64,000 nucleotides of DNA, taken from positions 124,001-188,000 of the forward strand of contig BDSI01000171.1 of the NCBI GenBank assembly GCA_003117195.1. The letters are read 5' to 3'. A program made the translations under genes and the position numbers. Of the stretch, positions 1 through 13,263 are shown piece by piece (position 1 is the stretch's first letter; the number at the start of each line of letters is the position of its first letter). The notes beneath the pieces were generated by a model. That model was not told the origin of the DNA and searched no databases. It was given only the letters and a program-made list of their open reading frames with translations. This DNA is from Eudorina sp. 2006-703-Eu-15. Taxonomy: Eukaryota > Chlorophyta > Chlorophyceae > Chlamydomonadales > Volvocaceae.

Positions 1-1043
1 ACATTCAGTGAGGGCGGGACCAACGCTTATGGATGGTGGCGTACATGTTGACCAATTTGTAACAGCTTTCGGGCGCTTTAACGGCAGCCCAGGTCCTGGC
101 ATGTAATGCGCGATTTGCATAGAAATGTCTGCACGTTGCCGCGGACTGAATCATATCAGCCAGGTCAGCGATGCTGGACATGCCAGCACGGTCCGGTTTC
201 ACAGGGTTTCACGGAGTTTAGCTTGCCCGCTCGGGCAACGTTGAGCCGTTCTCACGTTGTCTTGTTGGGAAGTGTGTTTTACTACATCAGAAAAACACAT
301 CAGAAAAGGCTGTGCGGCGACGCCACCTATACAGGCTTATACCTAGACGCTTGACCGAAGAACCCAAATGACCCATGGGTCTTAACAGCGTGAGGCAACT
401 TGCGTGGCAGGGTGGCTATCCAGCGCACTCGCAATTAATGTCCCAATTTCATATTGCAGTGGAACGACATTTTGCCGATAACGTTGACTCAGGTGGTGTG
501 TGTGCCTCCCAACATGCTCCGTATTGTAAGCCTGTGAATCATTTTAGAGGTATAAGAAGGTGAACCTTTCCCAGGTCAAGCGAGTCCATGCATTGCAGCA
601 CACAGCAAAGGGGCAGTCATTGTCAACAGGTTTACACGGGCCAAGAGATTTCAAAAGCGATGGAAAAATGTAAAAGTAGTGAATTCCAGAGCGAGGTGCT
701 TACTTGAACATGTTAGTCAGGGCCTTGGCTGGTGCGTCAGGTGCATTTTCAGTTTGGATTGCAAGAAGCGCTGTGGGTACCAACTTGTTATCATAAGATT
801 ATGAGTATTCATGACAAGCTTGAATTGGCTTTGGGCGATGCCATGTGATTGAGTGGAAGAAGCTGCTGCCGTATGCGTTCCTCTACAACCGTCTTTCCTT
901 CAACAATTGCAACGTTACAATATTTGTTAAGCATCAATCCATGTAGAAGTCTCCATTGCAATATTTCTTTGCTTAAGCTCTGGTGAAACAACGGTGACTT
1001 CAACTTAATCAACATTGATTGTCAGCCTGGCGGCACCGGCGCC
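1..1043. other. Upstream region of the CLC gene, no gene recognised
   Basis: This stretch is less GC-rich than the exons downstream. The short open frames in it show neither protein-family motifs nor consistent splice phasing. It probably holds the promoter and 5' UTR of the CLC gene that starts at 1044. A non-coding upstream exon cannot be excluded. Confidence 0.5.
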
Positions 1044-4000
1044 ATGGCCCAGCCGCAGGGAGAAGATGAAACGCCTATGTTAGGTAGAAGCGTGACGTTC
1101 GCGCGTAATCCGCCGCCAGCCAAGCCAAGCTATGAAGCAGGTCGTTCGTTCCTCTCAAAAGTTCTGGGCGCTAAGACCGCTCCGACTGGTCGTGTCTCCG
1201 AGTCCCTTGACTATGAGCCAATTCAGAACAAGCTCTTCTATGACCGGATGAAGTCGCGGAAAGAGGGGAAGAAGAAGCTCTATGGGTGAGGGTTGACGGC
1301 ATCGAGTACCACAAGGGTTGCGGTCTTGTGACGGGCTTCACCGACGTCCACCCGTGCGCAGGTACACTGGGCATACCCTCGCGAAAATGCTTGTGACTGC
1401 GGCCACTGGAATTGTTACGGGCTGCTTCGCGGTCGCCCTGACGAAGGCCTGCGGGGCCCTCACCGAGTGGAAGCTTGAGATTCTGGCGCACTCGATGGAA
1501 AAGGACGCGCCTGCCCGGATTTTGGTTTCTTTCCTTTGGTTCTGGCTTATCGGTGGCTGCCTGGTGACCCTGGCGACCGCGTTGGTACGTGGTTCCGTCC
1601 AACCCCCCGACCTCCCATGCCGACACCCCTGCCTCCCCGCGAGTGGTTATAACCGTTTGTGTCCTGCGCACGGCTCCTGTAGGTGCAATACTGGGCGCCT
1701 GCATCCGCCGGTGCTGGTGTGACCCTCGTCATGGCATACCTGAACGGCAATCATGTGCCAAACCTCCTTCGTTTCAACACACTTATCAGCAAGTTCGTGG
1801 GCACCGTCTGCGCCGTGAGCGCCGGCCTCCCTATGGGTCCCGAAGGTCCCATGGTTCACATCGGGGCGTGCGTGGCGTCAGTCATTACCTACATGGAATG
1901 CAGTAAGTCAACCGCGGGCGTTTTGGTGCGCACGCAAACTCCGTGGCTCCAAATCTCGTTTGGATTTCACGGGGAATACTGGACACTCTCAGCGCCGCTG
2001 AGACGCCGAGGTTGACCTGATGAGCGCCAGTGATGCTGTCCATGCGCTGGATCCTCAGCCGACAGGTGACGCCTTTCCATGGCCCTGCAGAGTGCTTGGA
2101 CGGTGGAGCCCTGAACATCTTCACCAACTGCTTTGGAAGGAAGCGTGAATTCAACATCAAGGAGAAGCTCAAAATCCTGGATGAGATCGTCAGTGACTCG
2201 GACCACCGCGAGTTCGTGTCTGCTGGCGTCTCGGCGGGTATCTCGGCGGCTTTCGGTGCTCCCATCGGTGGCGTCCTGTTCTCCATGGAGGAGGCTTGCA
2301 GTTTCTGGTCGCGCAAGACGGCCTGGCGCTGCTTCATCGCAGCCACACTGTCCACGTTCACGATCCAGCTGCTTAACCGCAGGCGAGTGCCGCGCGGCGG
2401 CGTTCATGCAAAACCCACATCGTGTTTCCCCTGTACCTGGCGTATCTGCGCAACGGATGTGCAACAGCGGGGCGGTGCAGCCATACTGACTTCCTTTTCC
2501 CTGTCCGCAGCGCGCAGCACGGCATGATTGCCTTCACGGGCCTGAAGCAGATGGACAACAAGGACTGGCTCATGCAGCTGCCCTTCCTGGTGGTCAACTC
2601 GGGCATGGCAGGACTGCTGGGCGCAGCCTTCAACAGCTTGCGCATGTGGCTGTGGAAGGTGCGCGGAGACACGCGGTGGTTTGTCGATGTTGGCGTGAAA
2701 CAGAAATGGGTCCCACGCGGTGAAAACCGTGGATTTGAAGCTGGTTAACGCCCTAAAGAGGTTTTGGCTAAGTCACTTGACCTAGGGCCGCCACCGTTGT
2801 CCGCATCCGCGCCACCAATGCCTGTTACAGTCGTCCGAAATACGGCAATACCCATTCCTAGCCGGCCATGAAAAAATTTCCGAAAGACATGTTTCCGTCC
2901 AGCTACTTGTCTCATGCTTCACTTGTTGCGGCATACAAGAGTGCGTGTTGCCTTGCGACCGCCGCTAGTGGACGCGGAGCTCATAGGTGAAATTCATCAG
3001 CCGTAAAACCGGTGTGATCGTGGCTCAGGTCCGTGCCGTCAAGACGCGCCATGTGCTGCGCATCCTCGAGGTCATCGGTTTGGTGTTCCTGGTGTCACTG
3101 GTGGGCCACTTCTTCGGCTGGGCGGTGGGCTCGTGCCGCCCCTTCCCGGAGGATTGGCAGGAGGAGGGATACGGCATCAAGTGAGTGGGCAGAAGCCTTC
3201 GAGCGAGGTCGCTGTCACGGGAAAAAGCCACCACGGCATGCATTTGCAACGCGATCTTAATTGTGATGTCACCGTTGGCATGTCACGTAATGTCATGGGC
3301 CAGGTCAGCAGTTGCCCGCATGCAAGGACAGGTAGGTGTTGGCATGAAACGTCGGACCTGTCGATTCACGTAGATGCTCACCCATTTCTGCCCGATGTGG
3401 CGCAACAGGTTCAACTGCGAGGGCGAGACCTACAACGACGTGGCGACGCTGTTCCTGTCCTCGCAGCACCACACGATCATCAAGCTGTTCTCCGTGGGGC
3501 ACGACGACACGTTGCAGGACGGTGACACGGCTGATTTCGTTCCGCCGTTCAGCATCGGCGCGCTGGCGCTGTTCACGACGATTTACCTGGGCCTGATGTC
3601 GGTCGGCGCCGGCCTGGCTATTCCGGGTGGTCTGTTCATGCCGTCCATCCTGGTGAGTGTCGAGTCTAGTCACCCGCAGGATGGCAGGAAGACGTTCCAC
3701 GGGGGCTGCGGTGCATTTGTGCCTTGGCCATCTGGTCAATCTGGCCAAAACAGGGACGACAAGGAGATACATGGGGACATAAGACCGCGAAAGCTTTTCG
3801 CAAGCCCAGCTTGGTTCATGATGGGGGCTTTCCTTTGGGCTGGCACGTCGTGACGAAATGCCCTTCGTTCCTACGCAGTTGGGCTCGTCGTGGGGTTGCT
3901 TCTGGGGCCTGATCCTGCGCCTGTGGCTGCCGAAGTGGAACATCATGCCGGGACTGTACGCTATCATGGCGGGTAAGATGGATTCCTCCAAAGTGCCTTC

Positions 4001-6612
4001 AGTCTACCATGCCATTATCTTGGATGCACACTCCAGAAAGAGAGCAATGCGGCTCACTTGTCTATTTCCCTGTCTCAAAAGTGCACCCGGAAGGTACCAG
4101 AATTGGAACGGTCCTCAATTTTGCACTAAGCATTACACGGAATTGGTGTGTGCGCTGTGCGGCGCCACGTACTTTCCGCGTGTTTGGTGTGCACCAGCCA
4201 CGGGAGTGCTGGCAGGCGTTTTCCGCTCGGCGATTTCTCTGGTGGTCCTGGTGGTGGAGGGCACCCGCGGCATTGACTACCTGTTCGGCGTGATTCTGGC
4301 CGTGGTCATCGCCAACTGGGTCGCCCACCACATCCACCACGATGGTGTGTACGAGTCGGAGCTGGAGCGCATTGGCAACGTGTACATGCTCCGCGATGAG
4401 CCGCCGCACCGCCTGTTCACGTTAACCGCGGAGGCCATCATGGCGACCGGCGTGTACGGCTTCAGGTGCTTCGGGGGCTGCAGGGCGGCCTGCATTGCGA
4501 TTAATGTAGGGGATTCTCGGACAGTGAGCGCTGGGCATACAGAACAACACAAGCAGCGCCGGACCTGTGATGACCAGGAAACGCGTGTGTATCGGTGTTA
4601 TCCAGACGGGTTTTCGCCACAGCAGTGCCCAGTGTCATTGCCGGAGATGCAATCAAGGGACGCAAATGACCACCCGTTTGATTGTGATAAGCGACCGTTG
4701 CCGTCGCCGTCTCTCTTGGTTCCGAGCCGCGGTTGACCCACGCAGTGCCGTTCGGCCACCCGCAGGACCATCGAGTCGGTGTCACGCATCCTTCAGGTGC
4801 TGCGCACCACGACGCACAACGGCTTCCCAGTGTTTGCGGATGAAATTCCGGATGATGAGGACGGCGGCAGTGTCTCCGAGGTGCCGAGCTCTAAGACCCT
4901 TGTTACCTTCCCCCACAGCACAAGCACACCGGGTAAGTCTGGCGGAGCTCCAGGGTTGCCATCAGTGCGTTGTCTGTGTCCGCCTAGCAGTCAACGAAAC
5001 TTCGTGCCTCTCCGTTTCCGCGTGTCACCCCGTTGGCGAAGGCGGTTGGGCGGATGTACATGGCGCTAAATTTTCCCACATTTGTTTTGGATACTTCGCA
5101 GACATCAATGGCGGCGGGGCTGTTAAGCCAGTTCCGTTGAACGGCCGCTTGATGGGCGTCATCCTGCGCGCTCAGCTGCTTGTGTTGCTGCAGCGGCGGC
5201 ACTTCTGCGACGCCACGGGCCGCCCCATCGGACGCGACTACAGTGAGCAGCAGGAGCTGGAGCTGGAGGTGGGTGCGGGGGGCGTGTGACCCACATGAAC
5301 CGCACATCACGCACATGAGGACGGATTGTGTCCTTCCTTGGGCCGAGCAGCAGCAGACGCTGTGCACAGCCCGACGGACGGGACGGCAAACCGGTGACTG
5401 CTCGCCGGGGCACCTGCCGTCCCTTCTTGGTCAGGACGAGGGGCCCCACTCATGCAGCTGGTGCACTAATGGCCATCCCGATTCTTCCAATCGGCGTGCG
5501 TTTAAATGTGGCGGGGTCGATTAGGTTCACGTTGCGCAAGGAGGATTGGTTTCGTGCCGTTTGTTGTCTGTAGACGGAGATGCGCACGTTCTTCCGGCGC
5601 TACTTCACGCATGCACGCTTCGTCAGCGCCACAGCGCAGCCGCTGGATGAGCTGAAGCTGGACGGCGTGCACGCCGGCTCGACCACGCTGGACCTGAGCA
5701 ACCTGTACATCGATCTGCGGCCCTACATGAACAGGTGGGTGACGCCAACGTTGACATCAGATCCCTTGGCCGTTGGCAAATCCCTCGGCCTTTCTTCTGC
5801 TGGGGGGGATGTCGGGCAAACCGTAATGGTCCAACGCAATTCGCGTGTGGACAAGGAAAATGAGACCTGGGACAAATGTGCAGCCTGGCCGACAAATGTG
5901 CAGCTTTGCACAGTGTGACATTACAGCGCAGGACTTGTGGGTTGTGCAGACGGCGTTGTTCTTGCTGCAAACCCTATGCTAAGGCGAGGTGACCCATCCG
6001 CTCTATTTCATGTTTGCGCCTTGCCTGACCTCCTCCGTACCCCTGTCTCTCGACCCGCTGTGCTCCTCCCTCGGCAGGTCGCCGCTGACGATCCGCAAGG
6101 ACTGCTCGGCCGCCCGCGCACACCAGGTGTTCATCAACCTGGGCCTGCGCCACCTGCTGGTCGTGGACGCGCACAACCACGTGGTGGGTACACGGACAGT
6201 GTGCGGCGGAAAGTTCGTCCTATGTCCATATTCTACATCGAAGCCGCATAGAGGATAGAATAATTCCATGGCCATAGGTCAAGCTCGGCTTTTTGTCGAC
6301 GTCTCGAGACCGTTTGGATTGAGGGAATGTGTTTTTGCCCTGGCCTTGCATGGCACGTGATCGCAGGTGGGCATCATCACGCGCAAGGACCTCGACCACG
6401 CTGCCGGCCACGGGTGGTGGCGCATGAGCCACGTGGCTGAGCCGCCGCGCAATAAGCTGATGCGTCACTTGCGCGGCATCCCGTCCGTGGGCTTCCTGGC
6501 GCGGCTCATCAGCGGCACGAGCAGCAGTGCCCCGGCCAACCCGCCCGCGGGCGGGGCGGCGCCGGATGTCGAGGCGAACGGCGGTGCCAACGGCCACCCA
6601 GAGTGCGTGTAA
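1044..6612 (+). CDS. CLC-family voltage-gated chloride channel / Cl-/H+ exchanger with C-terminal CBS pair
   Basis: Membrane anion transporter of the CLC family. Exons: 1044-1285, 1362-1584, 1683-1902, 2091-2382, 2511-2658, 3029-3180, 3409-3652, 3879-3972, 4198-4465, 4766-4932, 5132-5268, 5574-5734, 6078-6183, 6367-6612. They total 2700 nt, all phases agree, giving 899 aa. Visible family marks are GPEGP (about residues 207-211, gating Glu209), GAPIGGVLFSMEE (Glu296 matches the proton glutamate of exchangers), GGLFMPS (about 499-505) and a helix-R Tyr in DGVYE. Two cytosolic CBS domains follow, at about 605-690 and 765-830. The usual GSGIPE motif reads GAGVTL (165-170), so the central Ser is Ala. 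Intron 4 (2383-2510) uses a GC donor. Intron 5's acceptor (3028) is the least certain; 2986 is an alternative. TGTAA overlaps the stop codon. Gating and proton glutamates suggest an exchanger; the transported anion is not determined. Confidence 0.95.
2383..2510 (+). other. GC-AG intron 4 of the CLC gene
   Basis: The donor reads AG|GCGAGT and the acceptor TCCGCAG. Only this GC donor joins exons 4 and 5 in frame; the GT three bases further on shifts the frame. The intron is 128 nt long. Confidence 0.8.
6608..6612 (+). terminator. TGTAA motif overlapping the CLC stop codon
   Basis: TGTAA is the volvocine poly(A) signal. Here its last three bases are the TAA stop. If used, the 3' UTR would be only some tens of bases. 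An AATAAA lies at 6655-6660 as an alternative. No other TGTAA was seen on the + strand before 8270. Confidence 0.3.
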
Positions 6613-8273
6613 CCGGGCTGTAGCCGCTGGGGATATGTACCACGCAAGTACCTCAATAAAACACGCGGAAATTCGTAAAAATACAGTTACCTTCATGTTT
6701 GCCAAATGCACCATACGCTCACGTAACCCGCACGGGAGCGGTTATAGCTTGAACTTGACAGTGGTTGGACATGGTGCATGCTAAACCTATATCTCGCACG
6801 TGTTGAGGTTACCATCTTTGTTGCCAACGCTGTACTGCTCCTTTCCGGCAATTGCTTGCAGGGGCCCGGAGCAGGGGGCGACCCACGGCCAGGGCCACAG
6901 GTAGTTGGGCGGTAGGCTAGCCGCATCTCGGGGGGACCCGTCGTGATCGTCTGCTGGCCCCCTCCGTGAGCAAGTGCTTTGCGCCAACAGCCGGAGGTGC
7001 TCTTGAGCTGTTGCGCGATTGGAGAACAGGTAGGCTGCACTGCGGCGACAATGCAGCTGTGCAGCGGCACGGGTGGTTATCCGTGGTGGTTAATGTGGTG
7101 TTTACCTTGGAACCGGACATCCGTTGCGCCGGAGTAATCAGCAGCGCTGTACATGATCCGCACAATACGTGCCGGTACTTCTGGCATCGCAGATGAGTAT
7201 ATGTGCTCGGTGCGGGCGTCAGCGTCTGCTCCACGCGAACAATGAAGTGCTGACGTGTTGAGCGTTGGAGGCCGTGTGTTATTTGCTGCCTTTGTGCTGA
7301 CCGTGAGCTTGACACAGTATCACCGGTCCCCGGGACAGGGTTCTGGCACCCGGAGGCAGGGAGGGCGTTATGTAGTTGGACCGCCTGTCAGATGTGGCTT
7401 TGATTCGTGAGCCACGGTCATCCGCGCACGCACATGAATCTCGTCTTGACCGTGCATGATTACACATGCCGCTGCGAGCAAGGAAAATGCCTAGGGTGTA
7501 GCTGACTTCGTGTGAGGAGTGACCGTGAGCCGTCGGGGAGAGTACGTTCGGGTTTGCGGGAGCTTATGCGATATGGCAACATTATTGCACTGTGAGCGAA
7601 GTGGAGAGTTCGGGGGGTGTACGGGAATATGCATCATGGTACAGCGACCTGGAGCTGGGTGCTTCGCAAGGGCAACCTGTACACCCCACTCCACGGCGGT
7701 CATCGTTCGAGGTTCGGGGCTACCAGGGTCGGTTGGGCGGGACGGGTACGAGTGCGTCGTGGCAGGTATTGCCTCAGGCCGTTGGGTGGCGGATGGCGGT
7801 GGGGCAGCATCGCAAGCAATCGGTCTGTCGATCATTTAGACTCTGTCTGCGTCGTGATTCCGGGGCGAGTGCGCGATTGTTTGTGATTTGCGGAACGGGA
7901 ACCTGGCTGAGTGAAAGGGGCTGTGCTCCGCGCTTGAGTGGCTGGTGGGTGCGTGAGTGGCCGTTAGGATGTCTGCACGAGGGAGCTGCCCGGGTCGGAC
8001 GTGCGTGAACCGGGACAGTCATGTTTGCCGGTCTCGATAGAACGAGTTCTGCGAGAGTTTGCACCGACTAGGGTAGCCGGCTTCGGTGAAACATGACTGG
8101 ATTCCGCGCCTAATACCGTACTGCGTCCCTTCGTTGCTGGGGATGGCACCACTAACCAGGCCTGTGCCACTTCGAGGAACAACCCTTAAACACTGATTTG
8201 GGTTAGGGTTCAGCCCTACATGCGCGACCTCTGCTACGACCTGAAATGAAGCCAGCAAGCCACGGTCAGAAGC
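6613..8273. other. Convergent intergenic region between CLC and MYND genes
   Basis: The 3' ends of the two flanking genes face each other here. Open frames on both strands (for example 7592-8008 +) lack domain signatures and paired splice sites. No RNA gene was recognised. Confidence 0.5.
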
Positions 8274-8278
8274 TTACA
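8274..8278 (-). terminator. Candidate TGTAA poly(A) signal of the MYND gene
   Basis: TTACA on the + strand is TGTAA on the - strand. It lies about 520 nt beyond the stop at 8797, a plausible 3' UTR length for this group. Confidence 0.4.
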
Positions 8279-8796
8279 GCGTCGACAAGGATAAAGTGTT
8301 TATCAGCAAGATATCCCGACAGATAAACACCTCCTCCCCATCAAGTCCTCCTCGCACACGACATGTTGCGGGCACGCCATGGCTTCACAGTTGGATGCCG
8401 TGTCAATCCCGCATGTTGCTGTCGCGAAGGTTCGCAGCCCAACCCAATGCAGTGCAGCCGACCAGCCGCCACCCTCCCGCGCACGGGCGTGAAGAGCAAC
8501 GCCCACAGGCTGCCGAACCCTGCCGACTCGAGGACGCGACCGCGCTGCAAATCAGGAGATGGGGAGTCGAGGTGGGGAGCAGTCCGCACAACTGCTCCCA
8601 CAAGGACCTACAGGCACTCCCTGATACCCAAGCGGGTTCTGGCACTGACCTACTCGCCGCACGACATCTGACATCTGACCTACATACCATACCCGCGGCG
8701 GCCTGTTCCTATCTCGCACCTGCACCCGCCCTTCCTACCCTTCCTGTACACGCACTTTTTCACCCACTTCCCTTGCTGCCCCGAACCTCAATCACG

Positions 8797-11700
8797 CTAC
8801 AAGAACCTCGCCGTGTCCTGCCACGCCGGCTTCTTCGACCCCTTCCCTGCCCCGCCCGTGCCCCCCGTCCGCGGCCCCGCCGACGCCGGCCGCCTACTCC
8901 CCGCCCTCACCCCTCCCGCACCCTTCCCCGCCCCCGTCCCTCCCCCCGTTTCCGCGAACCTCTTCATCACATACATACACGGCCGCGGCCCATCCAGCCC
9001 GTTGTTCGCCCGATACTCCACATCCGCCAGCTCCCTCTCCGCCTCCACCTCTCGTTCCCGCAACTGCCGGTACTTAGCCTCCAGCTCGAACAGCACATCC
9101 ACCTCACCCCCAAGCGCCTCGGCGCCCGACTCCGCTATCCCCGTCACGGACCCCGCCAGGGACCGCCGCCGCCGCCGCGGCGAGTCGGCGGCGGCGCCGC
9201 CAGCGGCGCTCGCGGGTCGCCGCGGCGACGGCGACGCCGCCACCCGTCGCTGTTGATGCGGAGGAGGCACCACCTGTTGTTGGCGCTGGTGCTGGTGCAG
9301 CTGTCGACTTCGTGTCGGGCTGGGCGAGGAGGCGGGGCTAAGGGGCCGAGAGCTGGAGCCGGCGGCGGCGGAGGAGCGCGCCGCCAGCGCGGCGGCGGCG
9401 CGGCGGCGCAGGTCGTTCCGCACCTCCGCCATGGCCGCGTTGCTGACCCAGCAGTCCTCGGAGGGCCGCACGCCGCCCGGGGTCCAATGGCCGGTGGTCG
9501 CGTACTTGCACTGGGCCTGGTCGTCAGGCGAGGGGGTGGGCGAGGGCGTTACGGTACAGCGTATTGGTTATTGGATGAATAGCGCTGACTGCCAGATCCG
9601 CGGGCACCCACATCCCCGCTCCGCCCATCCCCGCTCCACATCCCCGCTCCACATCCCCGCTCCGCCCATCCCCGCTCCACATCCCCGCTCCGCCCATCCC
9701 CGCTCCGTCCATCCCCGCTCCGCCCATCCCCGCTCCCCGCCTAACGCGATTTCTCATCGCATATAATTCTTCCTGGTCCCAGCGTCGGTCCCTGCCCACG
9801 GGTCGTCTGCCCCACATCCATACACCCCTCAACCGCGGCCCCGGCGGCCCACCTTGTGGGACTGGTAGTCAAGTTTGGCGCACGCCTCAGAGCAGTACCA
9901 GGCTGACTTGCAGGCGCGGCACCGCATCAGCCGCACGCCGTCCGCGGCGTAGAAGCACTTGGCGCCGCAACCGCCGCAGTGAGCCACACCCAGGGACTTG
10001 GGCACGCTGGCCTGTGGGCGTGGGCGTGGGTGTGTGTGAGGGGTGTGTGTGACAGGAGAGGGGGAAGGGGGCAAAGGGGCGGAGGTGTAGGCAGCTGGTA
10101 CCTTGGCAGCCAAGGAGCGGGAGGGTTGCACGGCTGCGGGAGAGCGGTAACCCCCAAGGTACCCCCCAAGGCACGCGGTAAGGTGATGGCTTGGCTGTGT
10201 ACGGGGGACACGGACGGCTTCCCGGCAGGACACGAATGGATGTGGGGGTGGGGCATGAATCCGCCCCATCCTCCCCCATCTGCCAGTTTGGATTTTCTGC
10301 TGACTCGAACTCCCTCCTCCCCGACTGGGCCCTGTCCTCCCCAGCCCCGTCCCACCCCCCAAAGCACCCCCCGAAGACTTCACACATATGCGTTTGTTTG
10401 TTTGTGTGTTACACATTTACACATTTACACTCTCACGCACACGCGAACTCCCTGGTTAACTGCCGGGCTACAACCCGCCCCCGCAAACCTACTTGTTCGA
10501 GGTCCAGCACTCGCGCCCCTGCCGCGGCTGCCGTGCTAACGGAATCGTACACCGCCGTACGCTGCGCCCAACGGTCGTTGCAGTCGAAGCCCTGGCCCAG
10601 CTTATGCTTCTCAATCAAGGAGTCGCCGTGGTGGCGGTAGGCCTCTCGCAGCTTGGAGGCCATGCGAGCGTTGTTGATGTCCAGCTCACGTTGATCCTTG
10701 GGTTTACGTACCACCTGTACGATGTGCGTACGGCGCGCGTATACCGGTGATGAGAACTGGCAGACAGGCGCATTGGGCCATACGCTGGGAGTGTTGGGAG
10801 CCGATGAGCCCTGGCCGCTTCCCCCACCCTGACAACCGTACGGTATCTCCCCCGCCCCTCCCGCCCTCCCTTCCTACCGTCTACTCAGTGCGGCACATCG
10901 GCCAACCCTTATCCCTGGCCCCTCCCCTTCCTCCCTTCCCCTCCCCTCCTCCTCCTCCTCCTGCTCCTCCTCCTCCTCCCCCTCCCCTCCCCTCCTCCTT
11001 CTTGCCCCCTCTCCGAACCCCTAACCCCCCGACCCCCCTCCGACCCCCCTGCCCCACCTCCGCCCCTTCCCCTCCCCTCCCCGGCCACCACCCCGCCCCC
11101 ACCTGGTGCGCTGACCCCACCGTTCCCCTTCTGATCTCCCTCCTCGTTCCGATCCCCCTCCCCTCCGCCCCACCTGGTGCGCTGGCTCCGTGGGCGGCCA
11201 GGGGGTGGGCGGCACGTAGTGGCTCGTCCCGGGCATCTCGTTCTTGGGCTTCCCTGCAGCCAACCACCGCACCACCGCACAACCGCACCGGGGGCAGCCG
11301 TACATCAGCGACTACTGCTTCCATCCCCTTGAGGTCACCACCTCGCCCTCGTCGCCATCATCCCGAGTTCCCGACACACCGTCGGGGTTATCGGTTTGGT
11401 GCTATTTCGTGGTTTCGCTGCTGCGTTGATTGGCATGAGGTGGGCAGGCAGGCTGAGGGAAATCTAGCTGCGCCTTCCAGAACTGCCCCGGGTGCACCTA
11501 TTGAGGGCGGAGAGGATACGGTATCATGAGAGGACGTGGGAGGCGCCTTAGAAGGAGGCAAAAGCACAATTGCGGAAACGGCGCCGAAGCAGATGGCAGA
11601 TTGCACCCGCCGGGTCCCCTCCCCCTCCGGCAGTCAGCGTAGCCCGTTATGTTCTGTCAAGTACTGAGAAGTACTGTGGGCGCCACGGGACGGGACGGGA

Positions 11701-12768
11701 CGGGACGGCTGCAGAGCATCGGAGCGCATCCGCACCGCACTGCACTGCGCTGCGCTGCACTGGGAGGGGCGGCACACCCCGCACTCGCTGTACTGCTGTC
11801 CCGGCCCGCTCCTTGGGGGGAGGGAACGACTTCCCCAGGCCTCTCCCTTTCCTCACTTCCTCCCTTCCCCTTTCGCTGGGCGGAGCGACCACCGCCGCCG
11901 CCGCCGCGCCTCCCGGAGCTACCTGCAGACCCCCATCCCCCTCAGCTGCGCCATCCCGACTCAATGCGAGGCATCGAGGACCGCCGTCCCCGGGGCCCCC
12001 CTCCCGCGCCCCACGATCCCACAGCCCCTCCCTTCAGACACCCACCCTCCCACCCGCCCCCCCCCAACCCGCCCAACCACACAGCACTCCGGCCCTCACC
12101 CGCTCGCTCCAGCTTGCGGCGCTCCCCCTCCCGCACCGACTCATAGCCCCGGGGCGCATGGAAGGTGGCGGGGGACTCCCGGCGAATGTCCGCCAGCTTG
12201 GCGGCCATGACGCGGTTGTCGGCGGCGATGCGAGCCCAGCGCTCCGAATCGAGCCTGGGCGGGTTGGGGTTGGGGAGGGCGGGGTTGGGGGGGGACCGGA
12301 ACTTCGGAAAAAGAGGGGTGGGCGGGGAGGGGGATAAGGTTTGGGAGGGGGCGCGAAGGTTGGGAAATGGAGGGGGTTGGGGAAGGGGGGAAGGGGGGCG
12401 GGATGGGGGGGAAGGGGGGGGGAGGGGGGCGGGTTTGGGGGGCAACCCGGCAGACATGACCAGGCACAGTCCCAGCTTATGTAACTCTGTTTCATTGGGC
12501 ACCTCGATACATGGCACCCCGAGGCGCTGTGATGCACATCATAATGGAGTTCTATCGCAAGACACATTCGACCGAGTAATGGGGCCGGTGGGGTCCAGCG
12601 GGAACCCGGCAGGGCAGAATGGCCCATCAGCGATTGGTGGAGTACCAAGGGTGCGTTCCCCGCACCGGCCCTCGCGCACCTGTTCCTCTGGAAAGGCGCA
12701 CGTTGGTTGATGTAGCTGCCAGCATCACCGCCCCTAAAGCGGCTGCCTTCGTGTTGCAGCTCAGCCAT
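8797..12768 (-). CDS. CFAP97/hemingway-like protein with MYND zinc finger
   Basis: Exons on the - strand: 12768-12680, 12254-12100, 11253-11174, 10714-10493, 10011-9853, 9516-8797. They total 1425 nt, every phase matches, giving 474 aa. An in-frame ATG at 12783 would add five residues. Residues about 30-60 and 109-145 hold two similar helical segments (RIAADNRVMAAKLADI and RELDINNARMASKLREAY) resembling the motif of the CFAP97/hemingway (KIAA1430) ciliary family. Residues 194-238 form a MYND finger: C194, C197, C213, C216, C222, C226, H234, C238, with a longer than usual gap after the second Cys. The ligands are split between exons 5 and 6 and rejoin in frame. The C-terminal half is low-complexity with a short Glu-rich coiled-coil stretch. 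A ciliary role is inferred only from the motif; MYND fingers usually bind protein partners. Confidence 0.8.
9600..9742. repeat. Minisatellite, CATCCCCGCTCC core
   Basis: About ten imperfect copies of a 12-15 bp unit built on CATCCCCGCTCC, alternating with CGCC or CA spacers. It lies in the last intron (9517-9852) of the MYND gene. Confidence 0.85.
12255..12440. repeat. G-rich low-complexity tract in intron 1 of the MYND gene
   Basis: The + strand is dominated by GGGG runs and GGGGTTGGGG blocks, so the gene's sense strand is a C-rich pyrimidine tract just before the exon 2 acceptor. The G strand could form quadruplexes. Confidence 0.6.
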
Positions 12769-13263
12769 GATGTCTGAGAGCAACGCCCAGGATAAATGTC
12801 GGGATAGCCGTGGTTTGGAACTAACCTAACCTCTTTACTGAACGAATGCTCCGTCACCGGCTCACAGCCACGGCGAGTGACACTACTCGATTGCCGTTCG
12901 GAATGATTCGTAACCCAAATTGTAGCACAAGTTTTAGAATGTGAAGTTGTTCCATCTTCAGCCTGGACGGCCACACCGTTGGCAAGGCTACTGGCCGACA
13001 GGACTTTGGCTGAACGACTTGCGCGTGGACTAGCGTATAGCAAATGTTCGTCAAGCGTTCATCGTGTAATTGACATCGTCGGTACGGCAGGCCTAGTAAG
13101 TAAATGACCCTGGGGTCTCGCTTAAAATCAGGCACGCAAGTTCTCCAGTATACTGTGGCACGAAACATAACAGTTTACACGACACGACTGGGCAGCCTCC
13201 GCTTTCCCTTCCTTCTGCCGGTGGACTAGAACTGCGAAGCCGGTGCCGCACCTTGCTCGCCGT

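Noticed and set aside
9979..10539. 186-codon + strand open frame
   Set aside because: It overlaps MYND-gene exons on the - strand that have motifs and matching splice phases; the + frame has neither.
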